Assembly (NCBI GenBank): GCA_963779845.1
Contig: CAVZZV010000006.1
Span: forward strand, 558,001 to 622,000
Direction: 5' to 3'
Length of the DNA stretch: 64,000 nt
DNA from: CAVZZV01 sp963779845
GTDB lineage: Bacteria > Bacteroidota > Bacteroidia > Bacteroidales > GCA-2748055
Every line of letters starts with the position of its first letter. Position 1 is the first letter of the stretch. Made by a program: the position numbers and the translations under genes. The notes below the pieces were generated by a model. It was not told the DNA's origin and searched no databases. It saw only the letters and a program-made list of their open reading frames with translations. Positions 54,649-63,509 of this stretch are shown in pieces.

Positions 54649-55611
54649 TTAATCAAAAGACTGTCCCGATTTAGCCGATAGATCAATAATTAAATTATAC
54701 TGTGAAGGACTTAGTTCCAAAAAATAATAATTCACCGGATTTACCGCCTGACCATTCAGGTGAACCTCATAATGCAGATGAGGGGCAACCGACAAGCCAG
54801 TGTTCCCAACCCAGGCAATGATATCCCCCCGTTGTACATTGCTTCCCTTTCTTACATTAAATTTATCCAGATTGCAATATATCGTGCGATAACCAAAGCC
54901 GTGGTTTATTATAATGGTATTTCCTTTACCCCTGTTGGTTTTTTCAATCTCCGCCACTACCCCATCGCCCGTAGCGTAAACCTCGGCACCAATTTGGGCA
55001 GTAAAGTCCATCCCTTCGTGAAAACGTACAATTTTGTACATGGGGTGCATCCTCTTGCCAAAGCCTGAAGCCAGGCGGCTAAGGTCGCTATTGGAAATTG
55101 GTTGAATGGAAGGGATGGATCTGAGCATCTCTTCCTTTCTCGTGGCATTGTTGAGCAGGTTATTATACTCTACAGACTGGAGGTTTATTTTTTTAAGGAC
55201 CAAATTAACTCTTATTATGGTGCTGTCCAGAATTTTTTTATTGGAAAGAGGAACCAAAGAGGTGAAATCGATTTGATTATTATCGAAATCCTCTTCTACC
55301 ACTGGTTCCGTTTCAAATATAGTCCGGTAGATATTCTTATCCTTGCGTTTAAGATCCTCCAGAACGGTATCGATCTTTGCATATTTTTCACTCAACAACT
55401 GATAGTCTTTGGACAACTCCTGGTTCTCCTGTTTTATCTCCCTTTCCCTGGGGGTATCGAAAAACAAGGAATACAGGACTACCAATACTAAGGATATAAC
55501 AAGGCTGACAGAAATATACAGAAGAAAAACCTGAACCTTCCTCCTGAGGTTTACCTCTACCTTTTCGTAGTTAAGCTTTTGGGGATCATATTTGAAATGT
55601 TTGCCGTTCAT
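54649..55611 (-). CDS. M23 metallopeptidase, paralog 2
   Basis: A 320-residue paralog with the same layout: YDPQKLNYEKVE, membrane segment near 30-50, coiled coil, then LytM domain with FHEGMDFTAQIGAEVYATGD, and HLHYEV. In the motif usually reading GHL the sequence is CNLDKFN, so the second His of the catalytic pair (HxH region) is partly changed; activity may differ. Ends 20 nt before paralog 1, so the set is probably co-transcribed. Confidence 0.9.
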   Translation of the reverse strand: MNGKHFKYDPQKLNYEKVEVNLRRKVQVFLLYISVSLVISLVLVVLYSLFFDTPREREIKQENQELSKDYQLLSEKYAKIDTVLEDLKRKDKNIYRTIFETEPVVEEDFDNNQIDFTSLVPLSNKKILDSTIIRVNLVLKKINLQSVEYNNLLNNATRKEEMLRSIPSIQPISNSDLSRLASGFGKRMHPMYKIVRFHEGMDFTAQIGAEVYATGDGVVAEIEKTNRGKGNTIIINHGFGYRTIYCNLDKFNVRKGSNVQRGDIIAWVGNTGLSVAPHLHYEVHLNGQAVNPVNYYFLELSPSQYNLIIDLSAKSGQSFD

Positions 55612-55670
55612 TTAAAAATAATTGACGGCTAAAAATATGAAAAAATAAAATAGGTAAAAGATTAAAAATG

Positions 55671-56621
55671 TTATTTTTTATTAATGGAAACTATTTGTTC
55701 GAATTCCTCCTTCGGGAGATCCTCGTAATAATAGAAAGGATTAACCGCTTTAAAATTGTATAACACTTCATAATGGAGATGCGGACCGGTGGATCTGCCT
55801 GTGTTGCCAAGATCTGCAATATGCTGTCCCTTGCTCACTTTATCACCTTTATTGACCATAATCTTGTACAGGTGTGCATAACGTGTCTGATACCCAAATC
55901 CATGATCAATTATAATCTCATTACCATAACCATTCCTGCCGTGGTGGACACAAATCACGGACCCTGATCCGGTGGCATAAACATTTAATCCAATTTCCCC
56001 TGCAATATCAAGTCCCTGATGAAACCTTCTTCTTTTGGTAAAGGGATCGGGACGCATACCGAATGTGGAGGTAAGCCAAAATCTATCCCCTGGCGAGATG
56101 GGTTGGATTGAGGGGAGGCAGGATAAAAATTGTTGCTGTTCGCGGGCAATTACGATAAGGTCATTTAACGACCCTGATTGGATTCTTGCCTTTGTTAATA
56201 ACTTTTCAAGTTTTTTTGCGGTGTTGGTAACAATCGGCACATTTCTGGAAAAAAGAGGGTGGTCATAACTTTCCGATCCCCCGAAACCTGCTTCCCTTAC
56301 CGATCCAGGAATGGGATCCATGTTGAAAACCGAGCGATACACTTTATCGTCGCGCTTCTGAATATTGGACAGAAGGTTTTCTGCCTGCATAATTTCTTGA
56401 TTTAGAATATTATACCCCGATTTAAGTATTTCATTTTGCGCTGCAAATCGCTTTAACTTGGAAGAAATAAAATGCTGATCGTATAACATCCTTAACCCTA
56501 ACGCGACTGCTGATAATAGTATAAAATATACTACTCCGTCGCGCATTCTGCGCTTTAAGGATTTTTTCACCTTTTCAAAGCGCAAACTATCCTTGTTGAA
56601 ATAATATCTCTCTCTAAACAT
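55671..56621 (-). CDS. M23 metallopeptidase, paralog 3
   Basis: A 316-residue paralog: MFRERYYFNKDSLRFEKVKK start, membrane segment, coiled coil and LytM domain with FHQGLDIAGEIGLNVYATG, YAHLYKI and HLHYEV. I chose ATG 56621 (MFRERYYF) because it aligns with the starts of the other two paralogs. First transcribed of the three; divergent from alaS. Confidence 0.9.
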   Translation of the reverse strand: MFRERYYFNKDSLRFEKVKKSLKRRMRDGVVYFILLSAVALGLRMLYDQHFISSKLKRFAAQNEILKSGYNILNQEIMQAENLLSNIQKRDDKVYRSVFNMDPIPGSVREAGFGGSESYDHPLFSRNVPIVTNTAKKLEKLLTKARIQSGSLNDLIVIAREQQQFLSCLPSIQPISPGDRFWLTSTFGMRPDPFTKRRRFHQGLDIAGEIGLNVYATGSGSVICVHHGRNGYGNEIIIDHGFGYQTRYAHLYKIMVNKGDKVSKGQHIADLGNTGRSTGPHLHYEVLYNFKAVNPFYYYEDLPKEEFEQIVSINKK

Positions 56622-56789
56622 GGCTAAAATCAAGGCTTACAAATAAAACTAATTGGCGAACAGGTCAAATGTAAATTAAAAAAATTATTTTTACAAGATT
56701 AAATTTTAAGATTTATAGCTATTTTACAGGGAGAATCCGGAAATAGTTACATTTCCAGGATTATTTTTAAGCATTATAAATAAGTAAAT

Positions 56790-59408
56790 ATGACATCCAA
56801 CGACATCAGGCAGGCATTTATTGAATATTATAACTCAAAGGGCCATCTGGCAGTGCCATCGGCCCCCATGGTTATCAAAAATGATCCAAGCCTCATGTTT
56901 ACCAATGCAGGGATGAACCAGTTTAAGGATATATTCCTTGGAAACAGCCAGCCCCTTGCTCCCCGCGTTGCAAATGCTCAAAAATGCCTTCGGGTGTCAG
57001 GAAAGCACAATGATCTGGAAGAGGTTGGCCATGACACCTATCATCATACCATGTTTGAAATGTTGGGGAACTGGTCTTTTGGCGACTATTTTAAAGAGGA
57101 AGCCATTGATATGGCATGGGAATTCCTTACCAAAAAAATGAACATTGACTCTACCAGGCTTTACGCCACCATTTTTTCGGGGGACGAGGAAGATAGGACG
57201 GGACTGGATAGGGAAGCACTGGAATTCTGGAAAAAACATCTTCCTGAGGAAAGAATTTTAATGGGTTCAAAGAAAGATAATTTCTGGGAAATGGGCGATA
57301 CCGGGCCATGCGGGCCCTGTTCCGAAATTCACGCCGACCTGAGAAGTGATGAAGAACGAAAAGCCCTTGACGGGAAAGAGCTGGTAAACCAAAACAATCC
57401 GCTTGTCATTGAAATATGGAACCTGGTTTTTATTCAATATAACCGGAAGGCAGATGGCAAACTGGAGGCCCTGCCCCAAAAGCATGTAGACACCGGAATG
57501 GGTTTCGAACGACTATGCATGGTCGTTCAGGGAAAACTTTCCAATTACGATACGGATATTTTTCGCAGGCTCATTGCTAAAATTGAGCAATTCAGCGGGA
57601 TCAATTATGGCAACCTTCCTGCATCGGATGTGGCCATGAGGGTGATAGCAGATCATCTTCGGGCCCTTGCTTTCTCTGTTGCCGACGGGCAACTACCTTC
57701 TAACGTGAAGGCGGGTTACGTGATCCGAAGGATTCTTCGGCGCGCCGTTCGTTATGCTTATACCTTCTTAAACCAGGAAAAACCATTTATCTACCGGCTT
57801 TTGCCCGAACTGGTCAGCATCATGGGCGAAAGCTATCCGGAACTCAAATCCCAGGAGGAATTGATCTCTAAAGTAATCCGGGAAGAAGAGCAATCCTTCC
57901 TCAGGACCCTTGAAAAAGGAATAAGGCTACTGGAAGATATTATTAAAAAGACGCTTGACAATAACCAGGATTTCATTAGCGGAAAAACTGTTTTTGAGCT
58001 TTACGATACCTATGGCTTCCCTCCGGATCTCACTCAATTGATGGTCAAAGAACATAAATTGAATATCGATACCCCCGGCTTTAATGAAGAGATGTTCAAA
58101 CAAAAAAGCCGATCGAGGGAAGACGCGGTAAAAGAGGCTGGCGACTGGACTACCCTAAATCCATCACAGGATAATGAATTCATTGGCTACGACCAGCTTA
58201 GTGCCAAAATCAGGATAAACAAATACAGGAAAGTGAGCCTGAAAGGAAAAGAACTTTTCCAAATGGTATTTGACCAAACTCCCTTTTATGCTGAAAGTGG
58301 CGGACAGGTCGGAGATAAGGGTTATATCGGAAATAGGGAGGAACGCATCGAAATTATCGATACCCTAAAAGAGAATGAGCTGACCATACACCTGAGCAAA
58401 AAATTACCTATTGATCCCACAGCTCAGTTTGAGGCGGTTGTTAATTCAGGACAGCGAATCAACACCGCCGCCAATCATACTGCTACACATCTGTTGCACC
58501 AGGCTTTACGGAGTGTCCTGGGAACCCATGTGGAACAAAAAGGCTCTCTTGTCCATCCCGATTATTTGCGGTTCGATTTTGCCCATTACCAAAAATTAAG
58601 CGGGGAAGATATCCTCAGAATTGAAGAGATCGTAAACTCCCGGATCAGGGAAAACATACCTCTGGAAGACCGACGGAATGTACCCATATCAGAAGCACGA
58701 TCTATGGGTGCCATGGCTCTCTTCGGCGAAAAATACGGGGACGACGTTAGGGTAATCCGCTTCAACGATTCTATTGAATTGTGCGGGGGAACCCATGTAT
58801 CGGCTACCGGACAAATCGGGTTTTTTAAAATCGTGAAAGAGAGCGCAATCGCAGCCGGAATCCGCAGGATTGAGGCTATAAGCGGGGAGAAATGCCAGGA
58901 GTATATCCTAACAATGGATCGTACGCTTCAATCGCTGATGGAGTTATTCCCTGGAGGAAAAGATGTGGTACAATCCGTCGAAAACCTTATTTTATCCCAC
59001 GCAGAGCTCAGCAAAAAACTGGAAAAAACTGTCTCGGAAAAGCTGAACACACTTAAAAACGAGCTCGTTGGCAAAATCGAATCTTTCGGGGAAACTCACT
59101 TCCTGGGCCAGATTGTAGAGGTTGAAAAAGCGGAGGATATCAAAGATCTCAGCTTCAGGTTGAAGAATGCGGAAGAAGATTTGTTCATTATCCTGGGCTC
59201 TGATATAGAAGGCAAAGCACATCTTACCATTCAAATTTCTGACCGCCTGGTCAAAGCCAGACAATTAAACGCGGGAAGCCTGATCCGACAATTGGCAAAG
59301 GAGATCAACGGCGGCGGCGGCGGACAGCCTTTTTTCGCTACAGCGGGCGGCAGTAGTCCCGAGGGTTTGCAGAATGCCATCGATAAAGCCAGAGAGCTAT
59401 TCTTTTAA
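56790..59408 (+). CDS. alaS: Alanyl-tRNA synthetase
   Basis: An 872-residue enzyme of normal length charging tRNA-Ala. Class II catalytic domain at the N-terminus (GHLAVPSAPMVIKNDPSLMF, TNAGMNQFKDIF), editing domain with zinc ligands HTATHLLHQ near 563 and CGGTHVS near 668, and the C-terminal Gly-rich NGGGGGQPFFATAGG near 847. Single gene, no T-box seen upstream. Confidence 0.98.
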   Translation: MTSNDIRQAFIEYYNSKGHLAVPSAPMVIKNDPSLMFTNAGMNQFKDIFLGNSQPLAPRVANAQKCLRVSGKHNDLEEVGHDTYHHTMFEMLGNWSFGDYFKEEAIDMAWEFLTKKMNIDSTRLYATIFSGDEEDRTGLDREALEFWKKHLPEERILMGSKKDNFWEMGDTGPCGPCSEIHADLRSDEERKALDGKELVNQNNPLVIEIWNLVFIQYNRKADGKLEALPQKHVDTGMGFERLCMVVQGKLSNYDTDIFRRLIAKIEQFSGINYGNLPASDVAMRVIADHLRALAFSVADGQLPSNVKAGYVIRRILRRAVRYAYTFLNQEKPFIYRLLPELVSIMGESYPELKSQEELISKVIREEEQSFLRTLEKGIRLLEDIIKKTLDNNQDFISGKTVFELYDTYGFPPDLTQLMVKEHKLNIDTPGFNEEMFKQKSRSREDAVKEAGDWTTLNPSQDNEFIGYDQLSAKIRINKYRKVSLKGKELFQMVFDQTPFYAESGGQVGDKGYIGNREERIEIIDTLKENELTIHLSKKLPIDPTAQFEAVVNSGQRINTAANHTATHLLHQALRSVLGTHVEQKGSLVHPDYLRFDFAHYQKLSGEDILRIEEIVNSRIRENIPLEDRRNVPISEARSMGAMALFGEKYGDDVRVIRFNDSIELCGGTHVSATGQIGFFKIVKESAIAAGIRRIEAISGEKCQEYILTMDRTLQSLMELFPGGKDVVQSVENLILSHAELSKKLEKTVSEKLNTLKNELVGKIESFGETHFLGQIVEVEKAEDIKDLSFRLKNAEEDLFIILGSDIEGKAHLTIQISDRLVKARQLNAGSLIRQLAKEINGGGGGQPFFATAGGSSPEGLQNAIDKARELFF

Positions 59409-59494
59409 GATCGTTAATAGGCTAAATATCAATTGTTTAAATAAGATAATTCAAAGAGCGGTATATTTTAAATTCCCCTATGAAATAAAAAATT

Positions 59495-61270
59495 ATGGAA
59501 ATTACCAGAACCTTCGATCTTCTGTCCCGCTATAGCAAGGAATACCAAAATATGAAAGAGGCCTTCGCCAATAAAGTGAATGGCCGGTGGGAATATTATT
59601 CCTCCGGGGATTATATTAATAATGTCAATTGGCTGAGCTATGGCCTTATGGAACTCGGACTTAAAAAAGGAGATTTTGTCGCCACCATATCCAATAACCG
59701 TCCCGAATGGAATTTCCTGGATATGGCTCTGAGCCAGGCCGGGATTATTCATGTACCCATATACCCTACCATAAGCAGGGAAGATTACAATTATATCCTG
59801 AACCATTGTCTCCCCAGGCTGGTCTTTGTGTCAGATAAAATGCTCCTTGACAAGATTGACCCACTGATTAAAAATGTTCCGGGAATAAAAGATATTTATA
59901 CTTTCAATAAACTGGAAGGAGCAAAAAACTGGAGAGAAATTCTCGATTCGGGCAAAAAAAGTGAAAAAAAATCTCAGGTGAAACTGGAAAAGATCAAGGA
60001 TTCAATAAATGAAAATGACCCCGTTACCCTGATCTATACCTCCGGTACCACGGGCTTTCCCAAAGGAGTCATGCTCTCCCATAAAAATCTGGTATCCAAT
60101 TTTATCGAAACATCCAAGGTACACGATCTGAAGGAATGCCGCATATTATCCTTCCTTCCTTTAAGCCATGTTTATGAGCGGATGGTAAATTATCACTTTC
60201 AATACCTGGGAATGAGCATCTACTATGCGGAAAATATGGGGACAATAATACAGGACCTGAAAGAGGTTAAGCCGCAGATATTCAATTCTGTCCCCCGCCT
60301 TCTTGAACGGGTTTACGATACCATTATTGGCAAAGGGAAGGATCTTCCCCCGTTGAAAAAAAGGATTTTCTTCTGGGCGGTGAACCTGGGATTGCGGTAT
60401 GAGCCGGCAGGAAACAGCGCCTATTACAACTTACGCTTAAAAATTGCGGACAAACTGGTATTCTCAAAATGGCGGGAAGCTCTCGGGGGGGAGGTTAAAA
60501 TCATTGTATCGGGAGGTGCGGCTCTGCAACCAAGACTGGCCCATATTTTCTGGGCTGCTGGAATAAAGGTGATTGAAGGTTATGGTTTAACGGAAACTTC
60601 TCCTGTGATAGCGGCGAATAACCTGATGACAAAAGAGGTCATGTTTGGCACGGTGGGCCCTGTACTCAAGGACATTGAGGTCAAAATTGCCCCCGACGGA
60701 GAGATCCTGTGTAAAGGGCCTAATATTATGCTCGGATATTATAAAGCCCCGGATCTGACCGCAGAGGTAATAGATGATGAAGGCTGGTTCCATACCGGAG
60801 ATATCGGAAAGTTTGTGGAAGGTAAATACCTGAAGATCACCGACCGCAAAAAAGAGATGTTCAAACTTTCCAGCGGAAAATACATCGCGCCCCAGGTGAT
60901 CGAAAATAAACTTAAGGAATCCTTCTTTATAGAAAATGTGATGGTGGTCGGAGAAAATCAAAAGTTCGCTTCAGCCCTCCTATCCCCCAATTTCGAGTTC
61001 CTTCATAACTGGGCATCCCTGCATGGGATTAAATTCCACGACAACACAGCCCTGATAACAGATTCCGTGATCATTGCCCGGTTTCAAAAAGAGGTAAACG
61101 AAATCAACAAACAACTGGGACAGACAGAACAAATTAAACGTTTCCGGCTGGTTGCAGATGAATGGGGTCCCCAAAGCGGCGAGATGTCCCCTACCCTGAA
61201 ACTTAAAAGGAAGGTGGTAACGGATAAATACGAGAATATTTTAAAAGAAATTTATCTTACTCCAAACTAA
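59495..61270 (+). CDS. Long-chain acyl-CoA synthetase
   Basis: A 591-residue AMP-forming ligase activating fatty acids with ATP and CoA. The P-loop is LIYTSGTTGFPKGVMLSHKN near 180, with GYGLTETSPVIAANN near 362 and ITDRKKEMFKLSSGKYIAP near 450. The protein ends KEIYLTPN; the last three codons and the TAA stop (ACTCCAAACTAA) come from the repeat array that begins there, so the original C-terminus was replaced. Likely a peripheral membrane enzyme. Confidence 0.93.
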   Translation: MEITRTFDLLSRYSKEYQNMKEAFANKVNGRWEYYSSGDYINNVNWLSYGLMELGLKKGDFVATISNNRPEWNFLDMALSQAGIIHVPIYPTISREDYNYILNHCLPRLVFVSDKMLLDKIDPLIKNVPGIKDIYTFNKLEGAKNWREILDSGKKSEKKSQVKLEKIKDSINENDPVTLIYTSGTTGFPKGVMLSHKNLVSNFIETSKVHDLKECRILSFLPLSHVYERMVNYHFQYLGMSIYYAENMGTIIQDLKEVKPQIFNSVPRLLERVYDTIIGKGKDLPPLKKRIFFWAVNLGLRYEPAGNSAYYNLRLKIADKLVFSKWREALGGEVKIIVSGGAALQPRLAHIFWAAGIKVIEGYGLTETSPVIAANNLMTKEVMFGTVGPVLKDIEVKIAPDGEILCKGPNIMLGYYKAPDLTAEVIDDEGWFHTGDIGKFVEGKYLKITDRKKEMFKLSSGKYIAPQVIENKLKESFFIENVMVVGENQKFASALLSPNFEFLHNWASLHGIKFHDNTALITDSVIIARFQKEVNEINKQLGQTEQIKRFRLVADEWGPQSGEMSPTLKLKRKVVTDKYENILKEIYLTPN

Positions 61271-61505
61271 TCCTCCCTCTTGCCACTCACTCAAACTCCA
61301 AACCAATCCTCCTCTTGCTCCTCACTCAAACTCCAAACTAATTCTCCTCTTGCTCCTCACTCAAACCCCAAACTAATCTTGCTACTCACTCAAACTCCAA
61401 ACTAATCCTCCTCTTGCCACTCACTCAAACCCCAAACTAATCTTGCTACTCACTCACACTCCAAACTAATCCTCCTCTTGCTCCTCACTCAAACTCCAAA
61501 CTAAT
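61259..61505 (+). repeat. Tandem array of the CCAAACTAATT repeat
   Basis: About eight units of the form CTCCAAACTAAT, CCTCCTCTTG, CTCCTCACTCAAA in tandem, with unit lengths of roughly 28-37 nt and small variants (CCCCAAACTAAT, CCACTCACTCAAA). It fills the whole gap between two convergent genes and contributes both stop codons. It is not a CRISPR: units have no constant spacer length and no cas gene is near. Confidence 0.85.
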
Positions 61506-62952
61506 TCCTCTGAGGGGAGGAAACCAGCCACATTCCGAGAAACATAACCGCCCCATTGACAATCAACAATTCAAAACCGAAATGGTAACCATTCAAAAGG
61601 ATTGCGGAATTTTGATCAATCAAATAGGTTAAAACTGGGGAAATAACGGCAATCAGAGGAATCCAACGGTCTTTGACCCCGCGGCGGGTAAATAGGCCAA
61701 ATGCGTAAAGGCCCAGAAGGGGACCATAGGTAAAACCGGCGACCGTATAAATGGCGGAAATCACATTTTCGTCATTTACGAGTTGAAAGACCATGATCAC
61801 GAGGCCTAAAACGACAGATACTCCGAAATGGATCCATATTCTGATCCTTTTCAGTCTTTTTTCAGGAAGATTTCCCGCGTTTAGTATATCGACCGTGAAG
61901 GAAGTTGTTAATGCCGTAAGGGCCGAATCGGCACTGGAATAAGCCGCTGCCACAAGACCAACGATAAAAAGCATTGCTACGGTAATGCCCAGGTAGCCTC
62001 CGGTCGCGATGAGCGGAAATAAATTATCGGTATTTTCCGGAATCGGGAAACCATTCTCAGAAGCAAAAAGAAACAATAAAGCTCCCAGACACAAGAACAG
62101 GAAGTTCACCGGTAGAAGGGAGAAGCTCATCAGGTACATATTCTTTTTGGCTTCTTTTATATTGCGGCAACTTAGATTTTTCTGCATCATATCCTGGTCA
62201 AGCCCGGTCATCACGATCGCTATGAATGCTCCCCCCAGGAATTGTTTCACAAAATGAGTATTGCTTTTCCAGTCATCAAAGACCCATATTCTGGAGTACT
62301 CACTCTCCCGGATAAGCCTGGCCATCGAATGAATATCGAGGTTCATCTGACGGCCAATGAGGATCATGGCAACCACAATTGCGGCCAGCATACTGAAGGT
62401 CTGCAAGCTATCGGTCCAGATAATGGTTTTTATCCCTCCCCTGAAAGTGTAAAGCCAAATCAATCCGATAGTAACCCCTACCGTGGCCGCGAAGGGGATC
62501 CCCCAACTTTCAAATACCGTTATTTGCAATACATTTGCTACCAGGAACAAGCGAAAGGAAGCGCCAATAATTCGCGAGAGAAGGAAAAAAGAGGCCCCTG
62601 TTTTATAGGAAAATTTGCCGAACCGGGTTTCCAGATAAGTATATATTGAAGTAAGCCTTAACCGGTAATAGAGCGGCATCAGAATATTGGCTATTACGAA
62701 ATACCCTGCCAGAAATCCCAGCACCATCTGCATATAGGTAAATTGCGTACTTCCCACCCATCCCGGCACAGAGATAAAGGTAACCCCGGAAAGGCTCGCG
62801 CCGATCATCCCAAAAGCCACTACATACCAGGGCGACTTCCGGTTTCCGGTAAAAAATGATTGGTTATCCGCTTTCCTGCTGGTGATCCAGGAAATCAGGA
62901 TAAGCAGGGCAAAGTATAGAAGGATAATGGTAAAGAGTAGTCCTGGCGACAC
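61501..62952 (-). CDS. Sodium:solute symporter (SSS family)
   Basis: A 483-residue inner-membrane protein with about 13 membrane segments. SSS hallmarks are SFFTGNRKSPWYVVAFGMIGAS near 35, GASLSGVTFISVPGW, and the late VAAAYSSADSALTALTTSF region near 335 with a sodium site. Substrate unknown; sugars, sialic acid and carboxylates are transported by relatives. It begins with GTG because a stop lies just upstream in frame. Its stop codon (TAG) is inside the repeat array. Confidence 0.92.
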   Translation of the reverse strand: MSPGLLFTIILLYFALLILISWITSRKADNQSFFTGNRKSPWYVVAFGMIGASLSGVTFISVPGWVGSTQFTYMQMVLGFLAGYFVIANILMPLYYRLRLTSIYTYLETRFGKFSYKTGASFFLLSRIIGASFRLFLVANVLQITVFESWGIPFAATVGVTIGLIWLYTFRGGIKTIIWTDSLQTFSMLAAIVVAMILIGRQMNLDIHSMARLIRESEYSRIWVFDDWKSNTHFVKQFLGGAFIAIVMTGLDQDMMQKNLSCRNIKEAKKNMYLMSFSLLPVNFLFLCLGALLFLFASENGFPIPENTDNLFPLIATGGYLGITVAMLFIVGLVAAAYSSADSALTALTTSFTVDILNAGNLPEKRLKRIRIWIHFGVSVVLGLVIMVFQLVNDENVISAIYTVAGFTYGPLLGLYAFGLFTRRGVKDRWIPLIAVISPVLTYLIDQNSAILLNGYHFGFELLIVNGAVMFLGMWLVSSPQRN

Positions 62953-62984
62953 AATAGGCTATTTAAAGTAAACGCCAATATTAG

Positions 62985-63124
62985 GAAAAAATTTAGAAGG
63001 CTGCAATTCGGTGGAGCATTCAGAAAATGTGGAAGCTAAACACCATGCAGAAATTTATGCAACACATATTGAAAATAAAATTAGACAAGAGCATGGATAT
63101 TCTTTGAAGGTGGAGTTGTTATAA
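62985..63124 (+). pseudogene. Short C-terminal fragment of an unidentified protein
   Basis: A 46-codon frame reads EHSENVEAKHHAEIYATHIE then NKIRQEHGYSLKVELL. The pattern recalls tails of RHS-type or polymorphic toxin proteins, but I cannot confirm it. No upstream part is present and no start fits. Confidence 0.3.
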
Positions 63125-63169
63125 ACAGTGGGATTTAGCGAATTCTTTTTTTCAGAAAGAGATAGATAA

Positions 63170-63270
63170 TAAAAAAGCCCTTTTATTTTTATTATCCATC
63201 TTACCAACCCATTGAAAAGCCCTGAAAGGGCATTGGCAATAGCACAGGGATCGCCCTGTGTAAAGGGCGT
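63170..63270. repeat. REP-like palindromes
   Basis: GCCCTGAAAGGGC (63219-63231) and CACAGGGATCGCCCTGTG (63243-63260) are adjacent perfect palindromes, flanked by a GCCCTTTT/AAAGGGC pair (63176 and 63263). I recall the same two palindromes as a common dispersed repeat of Bacteroidota genomes. The rest of 63125-63509 shows no gene. Confidence 0.65.
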
Positions 63271-63509
63271 AAGCTTTAGTTGGGTGATTCCGATGAAAGG
63301 TAGGTTTGGGTTTTCTTCTACGTAGATAAATACATATCTTACTACGTAGATAAAAAACATGATTAGGGAACTTTCAAACTTACGGAAGAAGAATCTAAAA
63401 ACTTGAAGTCCCAAATTGCCACCTCAAGTTGGGTAGGTCAAGGATATGAATATATCTGTAATGGAGAGTCCTAAGAAATTTAAATTTTAGCAGACACTCC
63501 TGGTAAAAT

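Noticed and set aside
61259..61505. Tandem repeats resembling a CRISPR array
   Set aside because: Unit length varies, the whole unit is repetitive without unique spacers of fixed length, and no cas gene is present.
63055..63414. 119-residue open frame on the minus strand
   Set aside because: It crosses the REP-like palindromes and has no domain pattern; composition fits non-coding AT-rich DNA.
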